Assembly: GCA_030628755.1 (NCBI GenBank)
Contig: DAOVQH010000025.1
Coordinates: forward strand, 1-14,392
Direction: 5' to 3'
Source: Candidatus Cloacimonadota bacterium
Lineage (GTDB): Bacteria; Cloacimonadota; Cloacimonadia; Cloacimonadales; TCS61
DNA length: 14,392 nucleotides
Shown piece after piece: positions 1 to 7,486 of the stretch. The position numbers and the translations under genes are program-made. The notes under the pieces were generated by a model. It saw only the letters and a program-made list of their open reading frames with translations. It made no database searches and was not told the DNA's origin. The first letter of the stretch is position 1; each line of letters starts with the position of its first letter.

Positions 1-383
1 GCTCCAAGCATCTTAAATAAAGGTTGAATAGTAAGAAAACCAATAATAACGAAACACAGAACGACAAGTAGAGCAAGAAGTAACCCATCAGTTGTAAGTC
101 GTTGAATTTTATAATGATCTCCCTCTCCAATAGCACGTGAAATAACAGCTGAGGTTCCCATACCCAGTCCTAATGCTATACTGACAACTACTAGAATAAC
201 AGGAAAGGTAAAGCTAAGAGCAGCAAGTTCATCAGTACCGAGTTTTCCAACATAAAAAGTATCTACAAGGTTGAATGCAACCATACTCATCATAGCAAAT
301 ACCATGGGTATAGTCAGATTTATTAGAGTTTTTCCGACCGGACCTTCGATGAGTTTTGCTTTTTTTATTACTCTCTCAGCCAA
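1..383 (-). CDS. MATE-family multidrug/Na+ efflux transporter, N-terminal part
   Basis: About 127 codons of an inner-membrane MATE (MOP superfamily) antiporter; the rest lies left of the window. The translation has the family's N-terminal pattern: a short charged leader, then LIEGPVGKTLINLTIPMV, a first membrane helix, the NLVDTFYVGKLGTDELAALS segment, and a second helix followed by GLGMGTSAVISRAIGEGD. Members expel cationic drugs or metabolites using a Na+ or H+ gradient. I place the start at a TTG (383-381), because a stop lies only 13 codons upstream, no ATG intervenes, and AAAAGGA sits 6 nt before the TTG. Family is certain; substrate cannot be told. The upstream region is AT-rich with no convincing promoter. 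Confidence 0.9.
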   Translation of the reverse strand, partial: MAERVIKKAKLIEGPVGKTLINLTIPMVFAMMSMVAFNLVDTFYVGKLGTDELAALSFTFPVILVVVSIALGLGMGTSAVISRAIGEGDHYKIQRLTTDGLLLALLVVLCFVIIGFLTIQPLFKMLG

Positions 384-480
384 TTCAATTCCTTTTGTCT
401 TTTTTTTTATTGGGAAAGTTTATATTTTTATTTTGGAAGTCAATGTTAAAAATATTTATTCGGGTTTTTTGGGGGTTTTA

Positions 481-600
481 ATGTTTGGCGTGTGCGGCGG
501 GATCGGAACGATCACGACCGAACAAACCGACCAAACCTGAATCGGAACGATTCAGACCAAAGCCACCACGCAGCCTACCGCTGACACGTTTGTTAGTGGC
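481..600. repeat. GC-rich multi-hairpin block with ATCGGAACGAT repeats
   Basis: A GC-rich patch in AT-rich surroundings, lying between the 263-aa gene and the MATE gene. It holds the 11-mer ATCGGAACGAT twice (502-512, 541-551), each inside a perfect hairpin: GATCG-GAA-CGATC at 501-513 and CTGAATCG-GAA-CGATTCAG at 537-555. The ends are also roughly complementary: CGTGTGCGGCGG at 489-500 resembles the reverse complement of the CCGCTGACACG stretch near 578-588. The whole block could fold into one long imperfect stem. There is no T-tract, so it is not a standard intrinsic terminator. It resembles the foldable sites downstream of integron or cassette genes, but I see no GTTRRRY end. Confidence 0.6.
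563..600 (-). repeat. Cassette-boundary-like dyad repeat, copy 1
   Basis: This stretch matches 1479-1515: both share CACCACGCA(A/G)CC, a CG-rich middle, and G-CAC-TTTGTTA. Read on the minus strand they give (C/A)TAACAAA(C/T)GTG followed by a GC-rich dyad, which resembles the start of integron attC sites. This copy directly follows the stop of the 263-aa gene. The similarity between the copies is seen; the recombination role is inferred. Confidence 0.5.
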
Positions 601-626
601 ATTATCATTTTGTATCATCTTTAACT

Positions 627-1418
627 CTATAAGTTAGATTCGTAGAAATAAATTTTCTCTATTCCAAGGATATTTTTAGAAGAGATTGCTGAACCATTTC
701 CATCAAAACAATAATTACAACTCGTGTTAACAGAATCTCCAAAATAATTTAAATACAAGTAATACAATGCAAATCCAAGGTATTTTGGATAAAAAGTTGA
801 ATCACTAAATTTTATGATCGCAGGAGATGAGGCTTCTAAATATAACTCTAACAAATCTATTTGCGTATAATCTTTAAATGAATCACAGATATCATAAATT
901 ATTTCAGGTGAACCTAAATAATCCCAATTTCCCATTTCTTTGGGCTCCAAAATAGTATCTCTAATTAAAAAACTATATGGTCCCCAGTGTAATCTATCAT
1001 TAACTTTCATATTGTATAGATATTTAGAATGCCTTCCTGAATTATTATTTTCAAATTCTACTTTGAAACTATTCCAATAATTTTCATTTATGTGTTTTTT
1101 GGTTATAATATAAAGTTGCTGCCAAATTTGATTAATGATCATACCCAATGGTAATATATCACCACAAAATTTATTATTATTGAATATTCTAGTAGCGTGA
1201 AACCACGCAGTTGATTTTGCCTTGAAATTAACTTTGAACTTCTCCTCTAAAATATTTATTATTGCATACTCAAATGAATATACAGTTGGATTTTTCTTAT
1301 AATAGTCATCCAAGTCAAGATTTGAAAATAGGCTCTCAAGAGCATTTATTTTAAGTCCTGTTATGTTCTGTATTGATGCATAAGTAGATTCAATATTTTC
1401 GCAATCTAACATTTCCAT
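627..1418 (-). CDS. Hypothetical protein, cassette-like gene
   Basis: A 263-aa protein I do not recognise. It is soluble, has no signal peptide or membrane segment, and is rich in Asn, Ile, Tyr and Phe. Noticeable points are WFHATRIF at residues 72-79, followed by GDILPLG (86-92), and HWGPYSFLIRD at 144-154. The HxTR-then-GILPL arrangement is loosely like ADP-ribosyltransferase-type folds, but that is a weak resemblance. A Cys pair lies near the C-terminus (CNYC). GGAG lies 10 nt before the ATG at 1418; a second ATG at 1412 is possible. Similar dyad repeats flank the gene (563-600 and 1479-1515), so it looks like a single-gene mobile cassette. Codon use is very AT-rich, as in its island neighbours. 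Confidence 0.65.
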   Translation of the reverse strand: MEMLDCENIESTYASIQNITGLKINALESLFSNLDLDDYYKKNPTVYSFEYAIINILEEKFKVNFKAKSTAWFHATRIFNNNKFCGDILPLGMIINQIWQQLYIITKKHINENYWNSFKVEFENNNSGRHSKYLYNMKVNDRLHWGPYSFLIRDTILEPKEMGNWDYLGSPEIIYDICDSFKDYTQIDLLELYLEASSPAIIKFSDSTFYPKYLGFALYYLYLNYFGDSVNTSCNYCFDGNGSAISSKNILGIEKIYFYESNL

Positions 1419-1478
1419 TTTTTTAAATCTCCAAGTCTTACTTTTGGTTAAGAACTCTTGCCACTAATGGATCGTGTG

Positions 1479-1515
1479 CACCACGCAACCGCAGTGGGCA
1501 CATTTGTTATGCCTA
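1479..1515 (-). repeat. Cassette-boundary-like dyad repeat, copy 2
   Basis: This lies between the epimerase and the 263-aa gene. On the minus strand it reads GGCATAACAAATG, then TGTGCCCAC and GTGGTGCACA, which are complementary arms (one bulge) around a TGCGGTTGC loop. The flanking GTTAT-TAGGC-ATAAC (1506-1520) is itself a small palindrome. The copy at 563-600 shares the core. The GC content is far above the adjoining sequence. Its shape is that of a foldable single-strand recombination site such as attC, but the canonical consensus ends are imperfect. Confidence 0.5.
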
Positions 1516-1558
1516 ATAACTTCATTAATTTTTCATATGTTCATTTTATTAAAGCACA

Positions 1559-2455
1559 TTAATCTTTTTTTATCAGATTTATATTGTTAATTTCATTTTT
1601 AAATTCTACGATATAATCTTTTATATTATTAATGTTTTTCCATCCTAAATTTTCCGTTTTTGAAGTATCAAGACATGAAGAGAATCTATTACCTTTTCTT
1701 TCTGGCAACATTTCAATTTTACCTTCAAACATATTAGCAATTTCTATAATTGTATATGATTTTGAGCTACCAATTCCGAAGTTGTTACCAATTCCCTTTT
1801 TACCAACTAAAATTAATCCGTTTATAATATCTTCAATGTGGGTGAAATTTCTTTTTTGATTACCAGGTTTTACGATAGTTAATGGTTCATTATTTTTAAT
1901 TTTTTCTTTAAATAATCCTATTAAAGTAGCGTATTTACCTTGCGATATTTCTCTATTCCCATAAACATTATAAAAATATACAATAGCATATTTTATATTG
2001 AACCATAATCCATAATTCATAATTAATTCAGTGTTTGAAGCTTTTGTCCAAGCATATGGACTTTGGTTTCTCCCAAAACCACCATCTCCAAATTTAGTAC
2101 TACTTCCTGCATAAATCAATTTTGATTTTTTTTCCCTGGTAAACTGTAATACTGAAAAGATTCCACTTTTATTGTATTCCCAAACTTTAGTAACATCAGT
2201 AAAACTTTGTTCAACTCTTGAATATTCACCTAGATGATAAATATAATCAGGGCTAAATTTTACAAGTTTATCAATATCAAGGGTTGATCCTTCAATATAT
2301 TTCACATTTTTAATATGATTTTTAGTACTTCCTGTGGAATAGTTATCGAGGGAATAAACTAAACTATTATTTTCTTTCACCAATCTTTCACAAAGATTAC
2401 TTCCAATAAAACCAGCTCCACCCGTAACTAAAATTTTTTTCCTGTTTTCATTCAT
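1559..2455 (-). CDS. NAD-dependent nucleotide-sugar epimerase/dehydratase (extended SDR)
   Basis: A 298-aa extended short-chain dehydrogenase/reductase of the GalE/RmlB type. These enzymes use bound NAD(P) to oxidise, epimerise or dehydrate a nucleotide-activated sugar in the cytoplasm. Visible signs are the Rossmann motif TGGAGFIGS (11-19), Asp37 at the end of strand 2 for the adenosine ribose, AGSST (116-120), the catalytic pair Y134-xxx-K138 in SPYAWTKAS, NVYGNR (163-168), and RNFTHIEDI (202-210), typical of the sugar-binding half. Length is a little short for the family (310-340 aa). No good SD precedes the ATG, and 394 bp separate it from the upstream operon, so it may have its own promoter. 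It could supply the sugar donor for the glycosyltransferase at 6356-7486; that is inference. Exact substrate unknown. Confidence 0.9.
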   Translation of the reverse strand: MNENRKKILVTGGAGFIGSNLCERLVKENNSLVYSLDNYSTGSTKNHIKNVKYIEGSTLDIDKLVKFSPDYIYHLGEYSRVEQSFTDVTKVWEYNKSGIFSVLQFTREKKSKLIYAGSSTKFGDGGFGRNQSPYAWTKASNTELIMNYGLWFNIKYAIVYFYNVYGNREISQGKYATLIGLFKEKIKNNEPLTIVKPGNQKRNFTHIEDIINGLILVGKKGIGNNFGIGSSKSYTIIEIANMFEGKIEMLPERKGNRFSSCLDTSKTENLGWKNINNIKDYIVEFKNEINNINLIKKD

Positions 2456-2849
2456 TTTAAAAGTATACCATTCGGCTCATTTTGTTTTATTCTATACAAT
2501 TTATCCACAAATTAGACACCTTTTTATATAGTCATTATCGTTTTTTTATTAAACAACTTGAACATAACCAATATGAATAACCGGTCTGTTTATTCCTCGC
2601 TATCATATCTGGCTCCCTCAACAGTCCATAATTCTTTTGTATTTAAGTACTCCAACCTATCAAATTACATAGCCGCCTATTAATTGTTATTACGTTCAAA
2701 TATAGCACTTACCCCGCATTACTTATGACACATTGTATGCACAGATGGTTTTGATTCTATTAGTTTCAAGTTTTTTTAGCGCTGGCATTGCATGCTCTTT
2801 GACTAAGCTTTGGTCGTTGCGTTGGCTATTACTATATCCATATAATAAT
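2456..2849. other. 394-bp intergenic gap with a third TAACAA-type site
   Basis: No long gene is present. The minus strand carries ATAACAATTAATAGG (around 2677-2691), the same TAACAA(A/T) beginning seen at the two boundary repeats further left, followed by GC-richer GGCGGC. There is also a dyad GACTAAGCTTTGGTC at 2801-2815. I see no intrinsic terminator after the kinase-methyltransferase gene and no convincing promoter for the epimerase. One possible micro-ORF is listed separately. Confidence 0.45.
2535..2606 (-). CDS. Possible 23-aa micro-ORF
   Basis: An ATG at 2606 is preceded by GAGGGAG at a 6-nt spacing, the best SD in this gap. It opens a 23-codon frame that contains a CSSC pair and ends in Lys-Lys-Arg. 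Nothing identifies it. It could be a leader peptide of the epimerase, a remnant of a lost gene, or chance. Confidence 0.2.
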   Translation of the reverse strand: MIARNKQTGYSYWLCSSCLIKKR

Positions 2850-4199
2850 CTACTTTTCCGCCCAAATAGTTACCCAATTTTGACGATACTCTAATTGACC
2901 ATTCTCAATTTTAAATTCCAACTCCGGAAATAATTTAGAAGTAAGTTTCTCCATATTACTTAAAAATGAATGTAATCCACCTGGAATATTCCTTGCTCTT
3001 TTTTCAATGGAGACAATTTTATCTTTTCTGATTAATGAATATTTCTTTTCTTTAATTATCTTATATCCTGAGTTTTCTAATAAGTCTTTTATATCTTTAG
3101 GTGTAAAAATTTCTAAGCGTAATGGTTGGGTGGCATTTTTAAACTCAGTCCAAAAATGTTTTATCTCATCACTAGTGCAAATAGCACCTGAAACAACAAT
3201 TAATCCACCTACTTTAAGCACTCTATGTGCTTCTTTAAGTAATTGCTTTGCATTTACATAGTGCAGGCATTGACGAATTATTATTAGATCAAAATAATTG
3301 TCTATAAAAGGCACTTGTGTTCCGTTACCTAGTAAAACGAAATTTAATCTTTCAGATGCTTTTTGCAACATGCTTGGTGAAATATCTATACCAGCAACAA
3401 GATGCCCTTGTTTTGTATACCACTCACTTGCCAGTCCAGTTCCTGTTCCAATATCAAGGACACGGGAAGGAACATGAATCGAATTAGTTTGCAATGATTC
3501 TAATATTTCATCATCTTTTCTCCATTCAGTAGTAGAGTCATATTCCCCTGCAAAATCATCAAAATATTGAGTGATTTTATTTTCTGAAGAGTTGGTTTTA
3601 TGTTTGTCATATTCTTTAAGTAATTCCTGAATTATCTCTGTAATACTATCATACAAATCCTTTGAAGGATTTCCCTTCCAGCTTAAAGACATTTTAGTTG
3701 TGTCAACCGTCAATAATGAGCTAACTTTTCCATTTTTCAATTCATTCTCAGGATCTTCCTCTTGAATTAATTCTTTTTGATCTTTTAAATTTTGCAGAAT
3801 ATTTTCAGCACTTTTATATTCATAATCCAGATTGTCTTTTGCTCTTTTTTCTAGCCTTTTAATTCTTGTTTCATCATCACAGGTGCAATGAATGATAATT
3901 GTATTTTCAGGATTGGTTTTATTCAAAATAATATTTCTTGATTCTGAAGTAGGGAATCCACCATCAACTATTAAATTTGCACCAAAATTAAGTACTGATT
4001 GTACAACTTTTGCCAAATCTGAATAGCGATCCATTCTGGTTTGAAATAAAGTGTTACTATCCATTTTGCCTGAGATAATTCCTATTGCTTTTGTTGGAAT
4101 ATATGCATAACCAATACGACCTGACAATCTAACAGAAAGATAAGTTTTTAGAGATACGGGTAATCCACAAAATAGTATTGTGTTATTAATGTTTTTCAT
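2850..4199 (-). CDS. Fusion: P-loop (AAA_33-type) kinase domain + SAM-dependent methyltransferase
   Basis: A 449-aa two-domain cytoplasmic protein. Residues 5-198 follow the AAA_33/nucleoside-kinase-like plan: strand-loop ILFCGLPVSLKT (8-19), ANLIVDGGF (74-82) as the second strand, and RIKRLEKRA (112-120) as the lid. The P-loop is altered: Leu17 replaces the Gly before Lys18-Thr19. ATP binding may therefore be weak. Residues about 208-449 are a class I methyltransferase with motif I VLDIGTGTG (247-255), acidic Asp272, and FDLIIIRQCLHYV (303-315), as in the UbiE/BioC-like Methyltransf_11 group that acts on small molecules. There is no (D/N)PP(Y/F) motif of DNA amino-methylases. The ATG at 4199 lies 6 nt after the stop of the preceding methyltransferase, so the two are co-transcribed. 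It is the last gene of the operon. Substrate unknown. Confidence 0.85.
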   Translation of the reverse strand: MKNINNTILFCGLPVSLKTYLSVRLSGRIGYAYIPTKAIGIISGKMDSNTLFQTRMDRYSDLAKVVQSVLNFGANLIVDGGFPTSESRNIILNKTNPENTIIIHCTCDDETRIKRLEKRAKDNLDYEYKSAENILQNLKDQKELIQEEDPENELKNGKVSSLLTVDTTKMSLSWKGNPSKDLYDSITEIIQELLKEYDKHKTNSSENKITQYFDDFAGEYDSTTEWRKDDEILESLQTNSIHVPSRVLDIGTGTGLASEWYTKQGHLVAGIDISPSMLQKASERLNFVLLGNGTQVPFIDNYFDLIIIRQCLHYVNAKQLLKEAHRVLKVGGLIVVSGAICTSDEIKHFWTEFKNATQPLRLEIFTPKDIKDLLENSGYKIIKEKKYSLIRKDKIVSIEKRARNIPGGLHSFLSNMEKLTSKLFPELEFKIENGQLEYRQNWVTIWAEK

Positions 4200-4205
4200 G
4201 TTTTT

Positions 4206-4958
4206 TTATTTATAAGCTGTAATTAAAGTTCTTTTCCATATATAAGAAAGGTTTAGGCCTTTAGAATTAAGCTCTAGAATAGATTGTTCGAAATTTTTCA
4301 ATTTAGAATAACGATTCATTGGATTTGTTTCCTTATCAGTATTTGAAAAAAAGCCATCCATATGTTTTTTACAATAATTTGAATCAATATTCACCTCCCC
4401 TAAATCAATCTCTTTTGTTTCTACTAAGGAAAATCCAGCCATTTTTAAAAAGTTGCAATTTTCTTCAATACTTGAATATGATTCTATTGATTTTTCAATA
4501 CTGTTAGGAATATATTTGAGAATTGGTTTGTTAATGATATCGGAAAAGGAAGGCATGTATGTACAGAAAATACCATCATCTGATAGAGATTCCAAAATTT
4601 CTTTATAAAAGGAGTACTTTCTCATAATCATTGGCAAAACATCTTTACAATATATTAGATCTAGTTCGTTAAGACTTTGGGGAATACTACCATCTACAAC
4701 ATGAAAACAGTTTATTCTGTGTTTCGCGATATCAAATGCTGTTTCAGAAATTTCAGTCCCATACACCGTTACTCCTTTGATATTTTTAAAATAATAAGCT
4801 AAAATACCAGTACCACATCCTATTTCTAATATCCGATCATTTGAGCTAAATCTTTTTAATGTAAGTAACTCTTGCAGGAATAAAAGATTACCCCCTCTAT
4901 CTTCGAGATGGAAGGTTCTCTCATTTGGATTTTTAATGGCTTTCATGTTGTCAATCAT
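4206..4958 (-). CDS. Class I SAM-dependent methyltransferase
   Basis: About 250 aa. The SAM-binding motif I is ILEIGCGTG (residues 43-51 from this start), followed by the acidic residue in YGTEIS at the end of strand 2 and LDLIYCKDVLPMI as motif IV. This is the general small-molecule or lipid methyltransferase plan; no DNA- or RNA-specific motif is visible. Start choice: the ATG at 4958 lies 5 nt past the stop of the upstream gene. A TTG at 4967 overlaps that stop (TTGA) and would add three residues; an ATG at 4946 is also in frame. None has a clear SD, so translation is probably coupled to the upstream gene. It sits directly before the second methyltransferase (in the fusion), suggesting two methylations in one pathway. 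Confidence 0.85.
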   Translation of the reverse strand: MIDNMKAIKNPNERTFHLEDRGGNLLFLQELLTLKRFSSNDRILEIGCGTGILAYYFKNIKGVTVYGTEISETAFDIAKHRINCFHVVDGSIPQSLNELDLIYCKDVLPMIMRKYSFYKEILESLSDDGIFCTYMPSFSDIINKPILKYIPNSIEKSIESYSSIEENCNFLKMAGFSLVETKEIDLGEVNIDSNYCKKHMDGFFSNTDKETNPMNRYSKLKNFEQSILELNSKGLNLSYIWKRTLITAYK

Positions 4959-4963
4959 AAGTT

Positions 4964-6352
4964 TCAATAATTATCCATAAATAGTTTCATTATTTTGCTT
5001 GGGTTTTTCAAATAAAAGTTAATAATTTCATCATTATCACGCTTGATATCGACTCTGACATCATTGCTAATAAAGTGTTTTACATTTCCTCGGATTTTAG
5101 CGTCTGCACTATTCTCAATTCCAGAATGAAGGTAGTATACAATGAAGTTTACAGTAGTTAAGTTATATCTTTCTTTCAAGACATTAAAAGCTTCTTCGAA
5201 ACGGAAGCCATCTTGAATATTTTTCTTATAAACTGTATTATTCCAGTGCTTTGCTTGAATAAGTGTAGCCATTTCATTTCCATTATAGTGACCTTTAGCA
5301 ATAATATCGAAAACAGGGAAATTATCCGGCAGTTTCTCAACAAAAAAATAATTTCTATCCTTATAATATTTAACAATTAATGATTCATATTCTTCCCATG
5401 GCATATTATTAATAGTAGTATCTAACCATATTTTAAAATTTAAATTAAAAAAATCAATTCTTTCATTTTCATCAATTAATTCGAAAGCTGATTTAATAAA
5501 AGGATATATCTTTTGAGATTGTCCAAGTCCCATGGCATACATTAATACTTGTAAACTTAAAATATGCTTCCGTTTTTTTTCATTGTCCTCTATATTTGAT
5601 TTAATTAATAAGGTATATACTCTTAGTACTAAATGTGACTTGAACCTATTTGTTTCATTTTCATTTAATAATTTTGAAGCGATCTGATAACTTTCCTCCT
5701 TGGATGAATATTGGAAAATGTTTTCTGCAAAATATACTTTTAAATGAGCAACAGCTCTATGATATTTAAGTTGTTCTAGTAAGGCAATGCCTTTATTGAA
5801 ATATTCTTTGCCTTTTGGGATAGATTTTTCCATCAAATATCTTTTCCCTGATAATCCAGTTAAGAAAGCTTCCATTATTTTTTGATTCTCACAACTTGCT
5901 TGAATCTTAATGGAATTACTTTGTTCTATTATCTTATCGAGTTTGAGAATATCCTTTTCAATCCAACCCAATTGGGCAACAGCAGTAAACTTCCAAAAGT
6001 CTATGATATTTTTCTCAATACTACTTGAGTTCTTTTCCAGCAAATCCAGAACTTTGCGACTAGCTTGTTTAGCAAGATTATGCAACCCAAAGTAGTGATA
6101 CTTCTTCATTCTTTCTAAATGAATATTTATTAGTGCTTTTGGATTGCTTTTGACAATATCTGAATTAAGCATTGAATCGGATATTTCAGAAGCTTCGCCA
6201 ACCCATCCATTACTTACTGAAAGTTCAAGTGATTTCAACAACTCTAGTATATTTTCTTCGTTAATATTTTCAAGGAGTGGAAATACATCTTCCTTAAAGT
6301 CAATGATAGGTTCAGTTATTCTTTCAATATAATTGTACATGGTCTTTTTCAT
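4964..6352 (-). CDS. Helical-repeat protein with C-terminal Mrr-like (PD-(D/E)XK) nuclease domain, putative
   Basis: 462 aa. Residues 1-310 are almost entirely helical with TPR-like spacing (for example AVAHLKVYFAENIF at 200-213 and KGKEYFNKGIALLEQLKYH at 180-198), a likely protein-binding scaffold. Residues 318-412 fit the Mrr_cat fold: helix EEYESLIVKYYKDRNYFFVEK, then FDII with Asp349, then TLIQAKHW with Gln366-Ala-Lys368, then a helix and strand VNFIVYYLHSG (401-411). Mrr enzymes use D...QxK in place of the usual D...ExK, so the candidate active site is D349/Q366/K368. No signal peptide or membrane segment is present. The start lies 3 nt after the glycosyltransferase stop and the end overlaps the start region of the methyltransferase, so it is firmly within the operon. 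The gene is certain; the nuclease call is moderate and rests on motif reading only. It could instead be a catalytically dead partner or a purely structural protein. Confidence 0.6.
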   Translation of the reverse strand: MKKTMYNYIERITEPIIDFKEDVFPLLENINEENILELLKSLELSVSNGWVGEASEISDSMLNSDIVKSNPKALINIHLERMKKYHYFGLHNLAKQASRKVLDLLEKNSSSIEKNIIDFWKFTAVAQLGWIEKDILKLDKIIEQSNSIKIQASCENQKIMEAFLTGLSGKRYLMEKSIPKGKEYFNKGIALLEQLKYHRAVAHLKVYFAENIFQYSSKEESYQIASKLLNENETNRFKSHLVLRVYTLLIKSNIEDNEKKRKHILSLQVLMYAMGLGQSQKIYPFIKSAFELIDENERIDFFNLNFKIWLDTTINNMPWEEYESLIVKYYKDRNYFFVEKLPDNFPVFDIIAKGHYNGNEMATLIQAKHWNNTVYKKNIQDGFRFEEAFNVLKERYNLTTVNFIVYYLHSGIENSADAKIRGNVKHFISNDVRVDIKRDNDEIINFYLKNPSKIMKLFMDNY

Positions 6353-6355
6353 AGT

Positions 6356-7486
6356 TTACGTGTAAATTAATTTCTTTAATATATATTGAGTTTCCAGATT
6401 GCTGGTGAACTCCCGAAGATCATTTTCTTTTTTATGCTTACAGTTTTTAACATATTGCACTCTTTTATTTGTCATTTGTTCTGAAAATCTTTCATTCTTC
6501 ATAACACCCTCTGCCCATTCATAATAACCAGTACAATTATCTTCTTTTATATTCACTTTAATCCAGTTACTGATTTTATCAAAACAGTATTCTTCCTCAT
6601 TTTCTATGTCTCCAAATAAATCTCCAATTTCATTATCTAATTGTTTCCACATTGGAACATGTCCCATCAATTCCTCTTTATCATATGCCTTTGCTTGACA
6701 AACTTGGGTGTAACTAAAAGGGGTTGTAAATACTATTGGAATACCATTTTCGAATGCTTCAAATGGTCCATACAGTCCAGGTTGAACAACGTAAAGACTC
6801 GCATTATTTAAAATTGGAAGAAATTCTATATGATTAGGGGATAAAAATTGCACATCTGAAAAGTTAGGATTTAGTTGAAATCGTTTTAAAAAATGTGAAG
6901 GCAGGCAACAAACTATTTTCCTATTGTCGTGCAGTTTACGTGAAGCTAATACAAGTGATTTCAACACTACTTCAGGAATAGCATATCGATGAATATCGGT
7001 GGTAAAGGGAGTCTCAACTCCTCCAAATGAGACTAATACATGACCGACCTTTGATATGTGCGTGGTCATTTTATTAGAGCTTAAATATCCATTTAATGAA
7101 TACAACGGGGCAATGTCCTTAATCTTAGAACCATTTATCTGCGTATGAAGTATGGGATTAGTTGGAAAGAAATTTTCCGCTAGAAAGAGATCATAATCTG
7201 CCACTCCTTGTGGTATTTTATTCCTTAACCACATAAGGCAATCAACCCAAATCCTATAGGATGTCTCTGGTTCATTTATAGGTTGTGCCACCCCAAAATT
7301 ATAAGTAATTTCAAATCTTTCATTTTTTATTGGAGTTGAATTAATATGCCATCCACTAATAGTCAGGTTTAATAACTTAGCCATTGTTTCTGCTGCTACT
7401 CTTGGTCCATAACCAAATGGAGCAGCAATTATTCTTACTTTTCCGCATTTAGACTGTGATTGATAATATGGTTTCATAGTTAACAT
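6356..7486 (-). CDS. GT-B fold glycosyltransferase (UGT/MGT-like)
   Basis: 376 aa. The N-terminal Rossmann half starts KVRIIAAPFGYGP (16-28). The C-terminal half begins with VLVSFGGVETP (150-160) and carries the donor-binding stretch PGLYGPFEAFENGIPIVF (236-253) followed by SYTQVCQA. This is the layout of GT1-like enzymes that move a sugar from a nucleotide donor to a small acceptor. The Gly-Tyr-Gly-Pro N-terminus and the EAFENGIP box faintly recall cytosylglucuronate-synthase-type enzymes of nucleoside antibiotics; I cannot confirm that without alignment. The first ATG (7486) overlaps the kinase stop by 7 nt; a second in-frame ATG at 7477 is equally possible. The neighbouring kinase, the methyltransferases and perhaps the epimerase fit a glycosylated, methylated product. 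Confidence 0.75.
   Translation of the reverse strand: MLTMKPYYQSQSKCGKVRIIAAPFGYGPRVAAETMAKLLNLTISGWHINSTPIKNERFEITYNFGVAQPINEPETSYRIWVDCLMWLRNKIPQGVADYDLFLAENFFPTNPILHTQINGSKIKDIAPLYSLNGYLSSNKMTTHISKVGHVLVSFGGVETPFTTDIHRYAIPEVVLKSLVLASRKLHDNRKIVCCLPSHFLKRFQLNPNFSDVQFLSPNHIEFLPILNNASLYVVQPGLYGPFEAFENGIPIVFTTPFSYTQVCQAKAYDKEELMGHVPMWKQLDNEIGDLFGDIENEEEYCFDKISNWIKVNIKEDNCTGYYEWAEGVMKNERFSEQMTNKRVQYVKNCKHKKENDLREFTSNLETQYILKKLIYT

Noticed and set aside
271..540. 89-codon plus-strand ORF
   Set aside because: Lies antisense to the clear MATE coding sequence and runs into the GC-rich hairpin block; no SD and no protein-like composition in its second half.
2850..4967. The two methyltransferases as DNA methylases of a restriction-modification system
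   Set aside because: Neither has a (D/N)PP(Y/F) or cytosine-methylase PC motif; both follow the small-molecule methyltransferase plan.
5176..5376. 66-codon minus-strand ORF overlapping the helical-repeat gene
   Set aside because: Alternative frame inside a long, well-supported coding sequence; no independent ribosome-binding site.
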